DNA of 30,400 nt from Candidatus Saccharibacteria bacterium UBA3749 (GCA_002371235.1 DFGN01000001.1:1-30400); one strand, 5' to 3'. Counted from the first letter of the stretch, positions 1-9,908 are shown. Notes: generated by a model from the sequence alone, not told the origin. Numbers and translations: made by a program.

Positions 1-63
1 AATTGTTAAAATATTTCTAAAGACTTCTAAAATACTTGCTCGCAGCTTTAGACTGATACCATC

Positions 64-1521
64 TTATCGCAGACGACATTTTTTGTCAATACTTTTTTTC
101 GCTTTTTCAGCACTTTTTCGCATTTTTTCGTTTTTTGTAGGTAGAAGCCACCAAACTATCAATAAAACTCCGAGAGTATTCAAAAATATGATCCACCATG
201 GCATCGCCATACCATTACCATTGCGTTCCGAATAGTTCCCTATCTCACCGGTATCGGGTACTCTTAATCCACCTTCAGACACCGAAGCTGCGTCGTTAAC
301 CCTGAGCTGATTAGTTGACTCCAGAGTCGTGCCGCTAACCTTGAGCTCGTTTGTTGGCTGCGGAGCAGAATTCACTATTGATTTCGGGATAGAACCCACT
401 ATTGATTCTGGAATAGATACTGTTACCGGCTCTGGGTTCTCTTCTAGAATTGGCGCTAAACTTGGTTCCGGAATTGGTTTGGTATCCGCATCATCTGTAG
501 AGCCCGACATTTCCTCTTTAACTTCATCTTCCACTTCTTCTGCTGATGCCTGAGGCAACTCATCATCCTGTGGCGGCAGCTGGGACGATTCTTCCTCTTG
601 CGAGAGTTGTTGAAGCCGTTCCTCTTCTTGCAGCGACTGCTGGAGCAACTCTTGCAGCGAAGACTCCGAAACTTTGCCAAGTTCACAAGTGAGCTCTTCT
701 TCGCGATTTTTAAGGTAATGAATTATTTCTTCACGACTACAGTAAACCGTTTTGATGATGGCTGGTTCCGAAGGAGCAGCATTATCTTCAGTTATCTGTT
801 CTCTAGGTGGAAAATATGAAGCCCACTGATCGCCCGAGAAATATAGCTGACACTCGGCACCAGTTTGATAATCCGGCGCATTAAGACAGCTTGAATAATG
901 GAAGGTTCCCTGAGCATTAAACATGTTATTCTTAGCGAAAATGGAATAATTAATTCTCCCGTGTGTGTTATTGATGATTTCCGAGCCAGCAATGGATAGT
1001 TCAGTCTCCTCCCATGCTGGGATCCAGTTATCTCCATTTGTTTCCGAATCACCTTCGTATATCAGATGGTTCTCTACTGCACCTTCGGTGATTCTGTCAT
1101 TGTGATTAAAAGCCTGGCCTTCTTTGGGTTCAAGCCAGTCGATATGGAGGCTTTCGAGTTGTAATTTTTCGTTGATGCCCATGCGCTTTAGCATCATATC
1201 CTCGTCGAAAAATAGCACTTTAATAGTCTCTTCGATAGGATTAATCGCTGTAATCCAGAATTGTGCTTCCAATAAATTATTAAGTGCACTATATTTTGGC
1301 CCTCGCTCAATCAGACTAAAGTCAAATTCCATTTTACAATCTTGATTATCGCCACATTCCGTGGTTTTTTCCTCTTCAACTTCCCTGTTAAATTCTAATA
1401 ATTCCTCTACTGACCACCAAGTTGTACCTTTGTCTTTAATTGCCGCGAAGGTTGGGCTCGGCGGCCCCATAACAACTCCTAGTATTAGGCCGGACGAAAT
1501 TAGTGCAGGTATTTTTTTCAT
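64..1521 (-). CDS. Secreted, cell-wall-sorted surface protein (VPDTG sorting signal)
   Basis: Not a family I recognise. The layout is that of a sortase substrate. A signal peptide spans about residues 1-27 (KK start, hydrophobic core, FAA cleavage). A polar ectodomain follows with six cysteines in three spaced pairs that could form disulfides. A Q/E/S-rich low-complexity stalk (about 285-345) and a Pro/Ser stalk with SIPESIV/SIPKSIV repeats come next. The C-terminus has VPDTG at 421-425, a transmembrane helix at 442-461 and a Lys/Arg tail, matching the LPxTG-motif/helix/charge order of sortase-anchored proteins. The ectodomain probably faces outward and may contact a host cell or partner, which is inference. 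A GAGGAG Shine-Dalgarno lies just before the ATG, with a CATAAT -10 near 1543-1548. It is separated from gyrA by a terminator. Confident as a surface protein; role unknown. Confidence 0.8.
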   Translation of the reverse strand: MKKIPALISSGLILGVVMGPPSPTFAAIKDKGTTWWSVEELLEFNREVEEEKTTECGDNQDCKMEFDFSLIERGPKYSALNNLLEAQFWITAINPIEETIKVLFFDEDMMLKRMGINEKLQLESLHIDWLEPKEGQAFNHNDRITEGAVENHLIYEGDSETNGDNWIPAWEETELSIAGSEIINNTHGRINYSIFAKNNMFNAQGTFHYSSCLNAPDYQTGAECQLYFSGDQWASYFPPREQITEDNAAPSEPAIIKTVYCSREEIIHYLKNREEELTCELGKVSESSLQELLQQSLQEEERLQQLSQEEESSQLPPQDDELPQASAEEVEDEVKEEMSGSTDDADTKPIPEPSLAPILEENPEPVTVSIPESIVGSIPKSIVNSAPQPTNELKVSGTTLESTNQLRVNDAASVSEGGLRVPDTGEIGNYSERNGNGMAMPWWIIFLNTLGVLLIVWWLLPTKNEKMRKSAEKAKKSIDKKCRLR

Positions 1522-1682
1522 ATTACTCCTCTATTTAAATTTATTATGCGAAGAGTATAAACATGGCTACTTAGATTATTCAACCCACCAAGAACGAGAA
1601 ATAAACTTGAGAATTACAATTTTTGGCATAAATGTTTTCGCGAATGCCGCTTACGCTAAGTACAGACAGGGGTAAGAGCACA

Positions 1683-1713
1683 AAAAGCCAAAAACCGCAA
1701 TCTGTGTGCGGTT
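1683..1713 (-). terminator. Rho-independent terminator of gyrBA
   Basis: On the minus strand, ACCGCA and TGCGGT (1694-1699 and 1707-1712) form a 6-bp stem with a 7-nt loop, followed by a T-rich run. It lies just downstream of the gyrA stop codon. Confidence 0.7.
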
Positions 1714-1737
1714 CTGACCTGATTTAGCTGATAGTAA

Positions 1738-4347
1738 CTATTTTGACTCTTGAGAGTCATCGTTAGGTTCGTTCGAATCATCCTCTTCAGGAAGAACGAT
1801 ACCAATAGAGGCGACAGTGTCACCTTCGCTCATCTTCATGATGCGAACACCCTGAGTGGCGCGACCTAAAGTTGGAATCTCCTTCATGGCGACACGAATA
1901 GCTTGCCCCTTGGTAGACATCATGATGACTTCTTTAGCAAGAGGATCTAAGGTGTGTACGGCAACGATTGGGCCAGTTTTGGCTGTAACGGTAGCAACCT
2001 TAATGCCAACACCACCGCGTTTATGAGGTGGGAAGTTAGCCACTAGCGTAGCCTTACCGTAACCATTAGCCGAAACAGCGATAAGTTTCTGCTTTGGATC
2101 GGTAACTACGTCCATGCCAACGATTTCATCTTTAGGGCGGAGGCGCATACCACGAACCCCCATTGCAGAACGACCCATAGCGCGGACTTCTTTCTCATTG
2201 AAGCGAGTAGCTTGACCGGCAGAGGTAGAGATTACTATGTCATTATTACCGGTTGTTTCTTTAACCCAACGCAGTTCGTCACCCACATCTAGTTTAATGG
2301 CGATAAGGCCATTACTGCGAACGTTAAAGAAATCTTTGATAGCAGACTTCTTAATGGTCCCCTTCTTAGTAGCCATAAAGAGGTAACCATCGCTCGCTAC
2401 AGCATCTCCTTGTTTGATGATGGCGGTAATCTTTTCCTCCGGATGCATATTTAACATATTAACGGCGGCCGTACCCTTGGCAGATAACGAAGCCTGAGGC
2501 ACTTCGTAGGCCTTCATACGGAAAAGGCGACCCTGGTTTGTAAAGAATAGCAGATAGTCATGGGAATTGGCGGTCAAAATCTGAGAAATCACATCCTCTT
2601 CCTTAGTAGTCATGCCACGCTTTCCCTTACCGCCGCGATTCTGTTTCCTAAAATCGGCCTGTGGAACGCGCTTCATGTAGTTCTCTGCAGTTAAAAGAAT
2701 AACACTTTCTTCCTCAGGAATAAGCTCTTCCTCAGAGAATTTACCAACTTCGTGAGAGATAATCTTAGAGCGACGTGGATCATCGTATTTCTCTTTAATG
2801 GCGATCAATTCCTCTTTTACCACCCTTAGGATTTCCTGCTCGCTCGCGAGAATTGCCTCGAGTTTCTTGATGAGTTCGTGGAGCTCTTTCAACTCTTCTT
2901 CGATTTTGTCACGCTCTAGACCTTGGAGACGGCGAAGTTGCATCTGCAAAATAGCATTCGCTTGGATCTCAGATAAACCAAAACGAGACATGAGCTGCTT
3001 ATCAGCATCATCGTAAGAAGCGCGGATGACCTTGATGACTTCATCAATATTATCAAGAGCGATTTTCAAACCTTCTAAGATATGTGCACGCTCTTTGGCT
3101 TTCTTTAGGTCAAATTCGGTCCTTCTCCTAATTACTATCTGGCGATGTTTGATAAATTCGTTTAGTATCTCTTTGAGGCCGAGAATGCGTGGCTGAATAC
3201 CGTCAACCAGTGCTAACACGTTGTAGTGGAAGGTTGTCTGAAGATCGGTGAGCTTATAGAGTTGATTTAGAATCTTTTTTGGAAAGGCATCTTTTTTAAG
3301 TTCAATAACAACGCGGGTCTTACCACGAGCAGATTCGTTGCGGGCGTCCGCAATATGAGTGAGCTTTTTATCTTGAGCCAGTTGAACGACTTTCGAAATC
3401 AATGCCTCCTTGCTAACGCCATAAGGCATTTCTGTAATCACGATATTGTAGCGGCCATTCTTGCGCTCCTCAATGTTAGCTACGCCGCGGATAACGACCG
3501 AGCCCTTACCCGTAGCATAAGCCTGTTTCATCGGAGCACCACCGTAAACCTCTGCCCCAGTAGGAAAATCTGGTCCCTTGACATATTTCATAAGGCCCTC
3601 AAGAGAAATCTCAGGATCATCAATGAGGGCAACGGTCGCATCTACAAGCTCACCAAGATTGTGAGGTGGAATATTTGTAGCCATACCGACTGCGATACCC
3701 ATCTGGCCGTTTAAGAGAATATTTGGAACAGCGGCTGGCAAAACAACTGGTTCCTTCTCTGTACCATCAAAGTTATCACGAAAGTCTACCGTTTCCTTCT
3801 CGATGTCAGCAAGAAGCTCGCTACCAATCTTGTCCATTCGGGCCTCGGTGTAACGTGAAGCTGCTGGCTCATCGCCATCGGCAGAACCGAAGTTACCTTG
3901 GCCCTCGACGAGGGTATATCGCATTTTCCAGGGCTGGGCGAGATTCACCATGGCATCATAGATAGATGAATCACCATGAGGATGATACTTACCCATTACT
4001 TCACCAACGATACGAGCTGATTTGACCGTCGCGTGCGGTGCTTTCCAGCCGTTCTTGTTCATGGCGTATAGAATACGACGATTAACTGGCTTCAAGCCAT
4101 CGCGGACATCCGGAAGAGCGCGATCAACGATGACAGACATCGAGTAACGGAGGAAGTAATCCTCCATCGTATGTTCGACTGGTTTGACCTCAATACCATC
4201 AACGGTATTGTCACCAGAATCTGGAATCTCTTCGAGCATTTCGCGCGAGGCGTCTATCGATGCTCCGGCTGCACTATGCTTATGCTCTTCAGAGCTCTCA
4301 GATTCCGGTTTCTCTGGCTGCTGATTTTTATTCTTATCGTCTTTCAT
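1738..4347 (-). CDS. gyrA: DNA gyrase subunit A
   Basis: This is the breakage-reunion subunit of DNA gyrase, which with GyrB introduces negative supercoils using ATP. The catalytic tyrosine lies in RYTEAR at residue 166. The quinolone-resistance region GDSSIYD (125-131) carries Ser and Asp at the positions equivalent to E. coli 83 and 87, the usual quinolone-sensitive state. The C-terminal pinwheel contains a GyrA-box-like QNRGGKG, which separates it from topoisomerase IV ParC. At 869 residues it is a normal length, but it has a roughly 50-residue polar N-terminal extension and an acidic C-terminal tail. It starts 9 bases after the gyrB stop with a GGAGG Shine-Dalgarno, so the two form an operon. 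Confidence 0.97.
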   Translation of the reverse strand: MKDDKNKNQQPEKPESESSEEHKHSAAGASIDASREMLEEIPDSGDNTVDGIEVKPVEHTMEDYFLRYSMSVIVDRALPDVRDGLKPVNRRILYAMNKNGWKAPHATVKSARIVGEVMGKYHPHGDSSIYDAMVNLAQPWKMRYTLVEGQGNFGSADGDEPAASRYTEARMDKIGSELLADIEKETVDFRDNFDGTEKEPVVLPAAVPNILLNGQMGIAVGMATNIPPHNLGELVDATVALIDDPEISLEGLMKYVKGPDFPTGAEVYGGAPMKQAYATGKGSVVIRGVANIEERKNGRYNIVITEMPYGVSKEALISKVVQLAQDKKLTHIADARNESARGKTRVVIELKKDAFPKKILNQLYKLTDLQTTFHYNVLALVDGIQPRILGLKEILNEFIKHRQIVIRRRTEFDLKKAKERAHILEGLKIALDNIDEVIKVIRASYDDADKQLMSRFGLSEIQANAILQMQLRRLQGLERDKIEEELKELHELIKKLEAILASEQEILRVVKEELIAIKEKYDDPRRSKIISHEVGKFSEEELIPEEESVILLTAENYMKRVPQADFRKQNRGGKGKRGMTTKEEDVISQILTANSHDYLLFFTNQGRLFRMKAYEVPQASLSAKGTAAVNMLNMHPEEKITAIIKQGDAVASDGYLFMATKKGTIKKSAIKDFFNVRSNGLIAIKLDVGDELRWVKETTGNNDIVISTSAGQATRFNEKEVRAMGRSAMGVRGMRLRPKDEIVGMDVVTDPKQKLIAVSANGYGKATLVANFPPHKRGGVGIKVATVTAKTGPIVAVHTLDPLAKEVIMMSTKGQAIRVAMKEIPTLGRATQGVRIMKMSEGDTVASIGIVLPEEDDSNEPNDDSQESK

Positions 4348-4356
4348 AGTTCCTCC

Positions 4357-6342
4357 TTAGAAATCCAAATCATCAAGATTAACAGATGCGGCGCCGGCCT
4401 GAATGAAGTTCTTACGGAGTTCGACCTGATCCCCCATCAACTTTGTAAATACGGCGTCAGCCCTCTCAGCATCTTCGACGTGAACTTTGACCAAGATTCG
4501 ATTCTCTGGGTCCATCGTAGTTTCCCAAAGCTGTTTGGCATCCATTTCTCCGAGACCCTTAAACCGCTGCTGAGCGGTGTATCCCGCTTGCTTGAATCTC
4601 TCTGCCGTCTCATCAATCTTGGTGCCGGCTTTTCGTTTCTCCTCAATCTTCTCGTTGAGCTTGTTCTCCAAAGCGACTTCATCATAGACATAGTCAATCT
4701 TGCGAGCGTTCCCTGTACCTTTAATTAGCCCAAATAGAGGTGGCTTAGCTAAGTAGACATGACCGGTCTCGATAACCTCAGGCATATAACGGAAGAAGAA
4801 GGTCATCAATAGTGTAGCAATATGGAGACCATCTACATCGGCATCGGTCATGAAGATGATCTTGTCGTAGCGAAGACCGTCCAGATTGAACTGATCACCA
4901 ATCCCCACTCCGAGGCCTTTGATGAGAGAGACTAACTCTTGATTGGCCAACATCTTATCAAGACGAGCTCGTTCGGTGTTAAGTACCTTACCGCGAAGTG
5001 GTAAAATTGCCTGAATCTTAGGGTTACGACCCTCTTTAGCGGAACCAGCTGCAGAATTACCCTCAACAATGAATAATTCACACTCTGAGCGATCGCGACT
5101 CGAGCAGTCAGCAAGCTTGGAAGGAAGATTTAACCCTTCGAAAGCTCCTTTTCTGATAACATTGTCACGTGCTGCCCTTGCGGCCTTGCGGGCCCTTGCA
5201 GCTAAGGTAGCCTTACCTACAATTTTCTTAGCGATAGCTGGATTCTCATCGAGATAATAACCGAAATATTCGGTCATAACCTTATCAACGATACCTCGTA
5301 CTTCAGGGTTGCCAAGCTTATTCTTGGTCTGGCCCTCAAACTGAGGATCAGGCAATTTAACTAGAATTACAGCGGTTAGACCTTCCTTTATGTCGTCGCC
5401 CGTTAGGTTGTCGTCTTTTTCCTTGAGTAGGCCGTTCTTGCGCGCATAATCGTTTACCGTGCGAGTAAGACCAGTCCGAAACCCGACTACATGCATACCG
5501 CCATCAGGGGTGAGAACGTTATTTGCAAATGGCTTCAAAGTCTCAGCATAAGTATCGTTATATTGTAAGGCAATCTCCACTCCGACATCGCCAACTTGCT
5601 TGTCTACGTAAAAAATATCATCGGAAAGGCTCTCTTTGCCGTTATTGAGACGTTTAACATAGCTCTTAATACCACCTTCAAAATAGAATGATTCCCTCTC
5701 ACCGGTACGCTCGTCCGCCACTGTGATCAAAATGCCCTTAGTTAGATATGCCTGATGTCGCGCATAGCTTGACACCCAGCTATAATCAAACGTGGTCGTC
5801 TCCTTAAAAATAGATGGGTCAGGATAAAACGTAATTGATGTACCAGATTCACGAGGACTGCCTTTGGTAACTTGCAAATCACTAGTTGGCTTGCCGGTAT
5901 CAAATTCAATATGATGTGTTTTGCCATCCCGATATACTTCAGCAATCATGTGAGTAGAAAGCGCATTAACAACAGATGAACCTACACCATGTAAACCAGA
6001 CGAAACCTTATAACCTCCATCACCAAACTTACCGCCAGCGTGAAGAACGGTAAGAACTGTCTCGAGAGTAGATTTGCCTGTCTTGGGGTGAATATCTACA
6101 GGAATACCACGACCGTTATCATCAACGCGTACACCGCCATCTTTTAGGATAGTGATTTCAATCTTATTAGCGAAACCGGCTATAGCTTCGTCAATAGAGT
6201 TATCGGCGATTTCTTTAATTAGATGATGTAAGCCATCGTACCCAGTGGAGCCAATATACATACCAGGTCGCAGCCGCACAGGCTCCAACCCTTCAAGTAC
6301 TCGAATTTCAGACGAATCGTATTCTTCAGCTTTTCCAGCCAT
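4357..6342 (-). CDS. gyrB: DNA gyrase subunit B
   Basis: This is the ATPase subunit of gyrase. In order it shows the GHKL ATP-binding domain (ADNSIDEA, DDNGRGIP, GLHGVGSSVVNALS), the transducer, and the TOPRIM domain with EGNSAAGSAK and the metal-binding TDADVDG. It ends in the conserved RFKGLGEMDAKQLWETTMDP and a short tail. At 661 residues it is close to Gram-positive GyrB and lacks the insert of the E. coli protein. It is first in the gyrB-gyrA pair. A TATAAT -10 sits 30 bases upstream of the start, downstream of the neighbouring ATPase gene, so the pair can be transcribed independently. Confidence 0.97.
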   Translation of the reverse strand: MAGKAEEYDSSEIRVLEGLEPVRLRPGMYIGSTGYDGLHHLIKEIADNSIDEAIAGFANKIEITILKDGGVRVDDNGRGIPVDIHPKTGKSTLETVLTVLHAGGKFGDGGYKVSSGLHGVGSSVVNALSTHMIAEVYRDGKTHHIEFDTGKPTSDLQVTKGSPRESGTSITFYPDPSIFKETTTFDYSWVSSYARHQAYLTKGILITVADERTGERESFYFEGGIKSYVKRLNNGKESLSDDIFYVDKQVGDVGVEIALQYNDTYAETLKPFANNVLTPDGGMHVVGFRTGLTRTVNDYARKNGLLKEKDDNLTGDDIKEGLTAVILVKLPDPQFEGQTKNKLGNPEVRGIVDKVMTEYFGYYLDENPAIAKKIVGKATLAARARKAARAARDNVIRKGAFEGLNLPSKLADCSSRDRSECELFIVEGNSAAGSAKEGRNPKIQAILPLRGKVLNTERARLDKMLANQELVSLIKGLGVGIGDQFNLDGLRYDKIIFMTDADVDGLHIATLLMTFFFRYMPEVIETGHVYLAKPPLFGLIKGTGNARKIDYVYDEVALENKLNEKIEEKRKAGTKIDETAERFKQAGYTAQQRFKGLGEMDAKQLWETTMDPENRILVKVHVEDAERADAVFTKLMGDQVELRKNFIQAGAASVNLDDLDF

Positions 6343-6372
6343 TTTATACCTCTTCTTAATTTATCTATCTCT

Positions 6373-6378
6373 ATTATA
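6373..6378 (-). promoter_or_regulatory. gyrB promoter, -10 element
   Basis: TATAAT on the minus strand about 30 bases upstream of the gyrB ATG. No convincing -35 was identified. Confidence 0.5.
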
Positions 6379-6397
6379 CACCAATCTGGTGGGTTTT

Positions 6398-9010
6398 TCA
6401 AGGATGATTGCTTAACCATTCATCCAAAAATCCTTCCTCAGACGATTCTTGGCCGTCTGCAGGCGTTTTGGACGTCGAGTTGATATTTTCCGTGTTTTGA
6501 TGTAAAAAGTCGTCCTGGCGGCTGTTACGGGCCTTTAACGCGATTTCCTCTTCTTGCCGTTTTTCCCTCTCTGCTCTAGACCAGCGTTCTTCGATTTCTT
6601 TTTCGACTTCAGCACGAGTTTTGCCGTATTTGGCCGCCGAATATTGCTTCAATGTTTCCATCAATTTCTCATTGGGTTCACCCATCGGAGGTGGAAGTTT
6701 GATGGTAAATGGGGCCGATGGAACATCAAACATCATAACCTTAGCAATAGCGGAGTAATTAGGGGTCTTAGTTAAGTCCTCGGCTGTAAATGTTGGCGAA
6801 AAGGCTTTTGCCATCAAATCGGCATCTGTTACACCGATACGTCCACAGATGATTGAACCAACGTTACCAAGCAATGCTTCCCTAATCTTATCTGTTAGTT
6901 GAGTCATGAACTGGTTCGCGACGATTAGATTGAGTCGATATTTGCGGGCTTCCGATAAGATGGACTCGAAAGATTCGGTTGCAAAGTTTTGAAACTCATC
7001 TACGTAGAGACAGAAGTCCTTTCGGTCCTTCTCTGGAGTATCTTGTCTCGACATAGCTGCCTGCTGGAATTTCATAACAAAGATCATACCAAGAAGATTG
7101 GAGTTAATGTCACCAAGTTTGCCTTTGGATAGATTAACTAGGAAAATTTTCTTGTTATCCATGATCTCACGAATGTTGAAGCCAGATTTGACTTGCCCCA
7201 AGGTATTACGCATAATCGTATTAGCCAAGAAGGGGCCCCATTTACTTGAGAACCAAGTGATAACTTCACCAGCATCATTGGATTTTTGCGAGGCGGGAAA
7301 CTCCTTCGTCCAATAGTCATAAACCGCTTTGTCGGTGACATATTTAAGCTTGGATTTGACGAATTCAGGATCGGTAAAACATTGCGGAATGTCAATGAAG
7401 GTGGAGCCCTCTGGATCAGACATCAAAAGCAGAGCCGCATTGCGGAACATATGCTGACCGCGCGGACCGAAGAAGCCTTGATTCTGGGGATCGAATAGGG
7501 ATTGTAACATCGTAATTCCCTCCTGCACGATGAAATCTTTCTGATCAGGGTCAGTAAACTCAAACATATTCATACCGACTGGATGCTCCACATCGGAAGG
7601 ATCAAAGTAAATCACGTCATCCATACGTTCTTCTGGCACTCGTTGCAGGAGAGCGTCAATAGCGTCTCCATGAGGATCAATAAAAGCAAAGCCTCGACCA
7701 TCGCACATGTCTTGAAAGGCGATATTTTCAAGGAAGACAGATTTACCCATACCGGTCTGACCAATCACATACATATGTCGTCGCCGATTTGAGTCATCAA
7801 GATAAATTGCTTTTTGCTCGCCTCTGTATTCATTTATGCCCAGGAATACACCTTCGGTGGCTAGGCGAGCAGGACCATCAACCTGCTTGGTTAGCTGGCG
7901 TTCTACCCCTGAACTTGGAATAGAACTCTGTTCGGGAAGGTGAAATATACTAGCCAACTCCACACTGTTTAAGATGTTTGAACGGGTTCTGAGTGGGAAA
8001 AACCTCATCGCATAGTCAATTACAATCTTCTTCGAATCTTTCATGGTATTTGCTTTGAAACCGTTAATCTCTGGGGAGTCAAACTGCGAAAAAGCCGAAA
8101 TAACTCCACCCATCAAAGCCTCAGAACGAGCTTTGGATTTGGAACTCGCTACAACCCTAATTAGCGTCTCAAAAGCTGGATGGCGCATCTTATTTGACAC
8201 GGCGGTAATTTCATCTTGTTTTGAATTGGATATGGTTGCCTCCTGTTCCTTTTTCTCGCGAGCCTCTGGTACTTCCCAAGGGGCCCTGATCAAATCGAAA
8301 AAGAAGTCACCGAAGCTACCACCAAAGGATTTCTTTTTATTGCCTTTTTGGAGAGATTCGATGTACTCTTTGGATTTGTCTGACCAATTTTTTTCTGCAG
8401 GACGGAACAAAACTTGTACAGCTACGCCTTCACCTTTGTTCAGATTGGAAATGGCGTTCAAAATTGCAAGCTGTGCATCGCGTTTTGTGTCTTCATAGGT
8501 CGCAATTGGGAGATAATAGTCTTTGTTTAGAGTTAATTCTGCTCCTGCTACGGCATCAATGCCGTCGCCACCCTCAAAGATGTTATCTTCGCGTTTTTCC
8601 TCAATACGGGCGGTCGGATAGGATGAATGGAGGGCTTGTTTTACCGTTTCTTTTAAGGCCGCTGGGACAATAGCATAATACTTTACGAATCCATCTTTAG
8701 CTATGATTTCGAATGAAAAATGGCGCTGCCCATATAATCTGGTTTTAAAACCTTTAGTAGATGTGGAGGATAAAATCGAATACATAACCTCTGCCTTAGA
8801 GATTGCCTCATTGGCCACATCGCGGTTATCTCGACTACCAGCCTCAATGTCATCAGTAGTTGGCGGAAGATGAATGAGTAGTGAAACCATTTTGAGACTG
8901 CGTTCGTATTTTGTCTTCTTACGTAAACTAGAGATTTTCACTGAATAAAGAGATGCGAAGCAAATCATTAATGACACTATGACGATTGCAATAACCACCC
9001 AGACACTCAT
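6398..9010 (-). CDS. VirD4/TraD-like type IV secretion/conjugation ATPase
   Basis: A membrane-anchored P-loop ATPase of the VirD4/TraD/VirB4 superfamily, the motor that feeds DNA or protein to a type IV secretion channel. An N-terminal transmembrane helix spans about residues 4-24. A long middle region of about 350 residues precedes Walker A GQTGMGKS at about 418. IDPHGDAID follows, then Walker B FCLYVDEFQNF near 668 and the ANQFMTQL sensor region typical of TraM-recognition/DUF87-type ATPases. The C-terminal 80 residues are charged and probably a flexible or coiled tail. The start is supported by an AAGGAG Shine-Dalgarno. No relaxase or VirB channel genes lie in this window, so its substrate cannot be told. 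It could serve conjugation, DNA uptake or effector export. Related ATPases are common in Saccharibacteria. Confidence 0.85.
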   Translation of the reverse strand: MSVWVVIAIVIVSLMICFASLYSVKISSLRKKTKYERSLKMVSLLIHLPPTTDDIEAGSRDNRDVANEAISKAEVMYSILSSTSTKGFKTRLYGQRHFSFEIIAKDGFVKYYAIVPAALKETVKQALHSSYPTARIEEKREDNIFEGGDGIDAVAGAELTLNKDYYLPIATYEDTKRDAQLAILNAISNLNKGEGVAVQVLFRPAEKNWSDKSKEYIESLQKGNKKKSFGGSFGDFFFDLIRAPWEVPEAREKKEQEATISNSKQDEITAVSNKMRHPAFETLIRVVASSKSKARSEALMGGVISAFSQFDSPEINGFKANTMKDSKKIVIDYAMRFFPLRTRSNILNSVELASIFHLPEQSSIPSSGVERQLTKQVDGPARLATEGVFLGINEYRGEQKAIYLDDSNRRRHMYVIGQTGMGKSVFLENIAFQDMCDGRGFAFIDPHGDAIDALLQRVPEERMDDVIYFDPSDVEHPVGMNMFEFTDPDQKDFIVQEGITMLQSLFDPQNQGFFGPRGQHMFRNAALLLMSDPEGSTFIDIPQCFTDPEFVKSKLKYVTDKAVYDYWTKEFPASQKSNDAGEVITWFSSKWGPFLANTIMRNTLGQVKSGFNIREIMDNKKIFLVNLSKGKLGDINSNLLGMIFVMKFQQAAMSRQDTPEKDRKDFCLYVDEFQNFATESFESILSEARKYRLNLIVANQFMTQLTDKIREALLGNVGSIICGRIGVTDADLMAKAFSPTFTAEDLTKTPNYSAIAKVMMFDVPSAPFTIKLPPPMGEPNEKLMETLKQYSAAKYGKTRAEVEKEIEERWSRAEREKRQEEEIALKARNSRQDDFLHQNTENINSTSKTPADGQESSEEGFLDEWLSNHP

Positions 9011-9066
9011 TACGCATAGCTCCTTGTAATGTTGTAAAAAATACTAAAACAGGTTATACTACGCAT

Positions 9067-9525
9067 CTAGGCCGCCTCACCCTCTTGGAAATGTCCTTTG
9101 ATTTCACTGATCTGATTGACGAAGCCTGCCGGGTTGGTAGTACCCTGCCTTAATTCGCCCTCAATTTCGCCAATTTCGGTCAAAGCATCACCCTCCGATA
9201 GGCCTGCCAGTTCTCCCATTCCATGAGAAGAACTATGTTCTTGTGAACTATCACCGGTTCCCCCCGCATCACCTAATGACTCTGCCCAGTCTACACTTGC
9301 AGGATAACTGTTTCCATTCCAATTCCCACTATTTAAGTCATTCTCTGGTTGAAACGACAGGTCTATATCTTCACTGCCTGGACCTTTTGTAATAGATTCG
9401 CATTGGTCGCCACTATATCCTGAAATTGAGTCCATAGAGTCATGACCATTTGTGTTTTGAATGTCTGGGACTTCAGTATTAGGACCCTTCTCCCCCATCG
9501 CCTGATGAACTCTACTATAATCCAT
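9067..9525 (-). CDS. Hypothetical acidic low-complexity protein
   Basis: A 152-residue protein rich in Asp, Glu, Ser, Gly and Asn, with no signal peptide, membrane helix or recognised domain. The first 100 residues look disordered. The last 45 (GDALTEIGEIEGELRQ onward) could form amphipathic helices. It lies between a VirD4-like ATPase and a small membrane protein on the same strand, so a secreted substrate or accessory of that ATPase is possible, but only by position. No Shine-Dalgarno is seen. A TGATATTAT extended -10 ends 6 bases before the ATG, implying a leaderless mRNA. I do not recognise the family. Confidence 0.7.
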   Translation of the reverse strand: MDYSRVHQAMGEKGPNTEVPDIQNTNGHDSMDSISGYSGDQCESITKGPGSEDIDLSFQPENDLNSGNWNGNSYPASVDWAESLGDAGGTGDSSQEHSSSHGMGELAGLSEGDALTEIGEIEGELRQGTTNPAGFVNQISEIKGHFQEGEAA

Positions 9526-9531
9526 ATGTTT

Positions 9532-9537
9532 ATAATA
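9532..9537 (-). promoter_or_regulatory. Extended -10 promoter, likely leaderless start
   Basis: TGATATTAT on the minus strand, with 6 bases between the -10 and the ATG of the acidic hypothetical gene. A normal transcription start would fall on or at the start codon. Confidence 0.5.
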
Positions 9538-9542
9538 TCACA

Positions 9543-9896
9543 TTATACGCGTTTGTAGACTAAAAATTCAGCTAATAATATAAAAATAACCATTAGACTT
9601 ATCGTCCAAAGGTTAATTGCGCCAAATGACCGCGCCATCATTAACATAATTGGCAGGAATGCTACAATAGCGGCATATAAGTATTGCTTGTTAGGATTGA
9701 TTTCCTTCTTTAGCGCGATTCTGAAAAACAGGTGCACCATTAACGCCATGACGCCAAATGACACTAGATATACCGTTGTAAAAAATAATAAAACCCCGAA
9801 CGGCCCAATTTCCGTCGGAGATGTGAAATTTAACATCATAATTAAAGCTGCGAGTCCTATGATGCTAGTCAACAAAACAATGTGGTTATGTTTCAT
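9543..9896 (-). CDS. Small four-helix membrane protein, function unknown
   Basis: A 117-residue integral membrane protein with four predicted helices, at about residues 5-24, 32-58, 70-88 and 93-113, and a short positively charged loop (RIALKKEINPNK). It has no motif that names a function. It stands upstream of the acidic hypothetical protein and the VirD4-like ATPase on the same strand, so it could be a membrane accessory of that system, which is inference only. An extended -10 (TGATACAAT) ends 6 bases before the ATG and there is no room for a Shine-Dalgarno, so the mRNA is likely leaderless. Confidence 0.7.
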   Translation of the reverse strand: MKHNHIVLLTSIIGLAALIMMLNFTSPTEIGPFGVLLFFTTVYLVSFGVMALMVHLFFRIALKKEINPNKQYLYAAIVAFLPIMLMMARSFGAINLWTISLMVIFILLAEFLVYKRV

Positions 9897-9902
9897 GCCC
9901 TC

Positions 9903-9908
9903 ATTGTA
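9903..9908 (-). promoter_or_regulatory. Extended -10 promoter, likely leaderless start
   Basis: TATGATACAAT on the minus strand, with only 6 bases between the -10 and the ATG of the small membrane protein gene. Confidence 0.55.
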
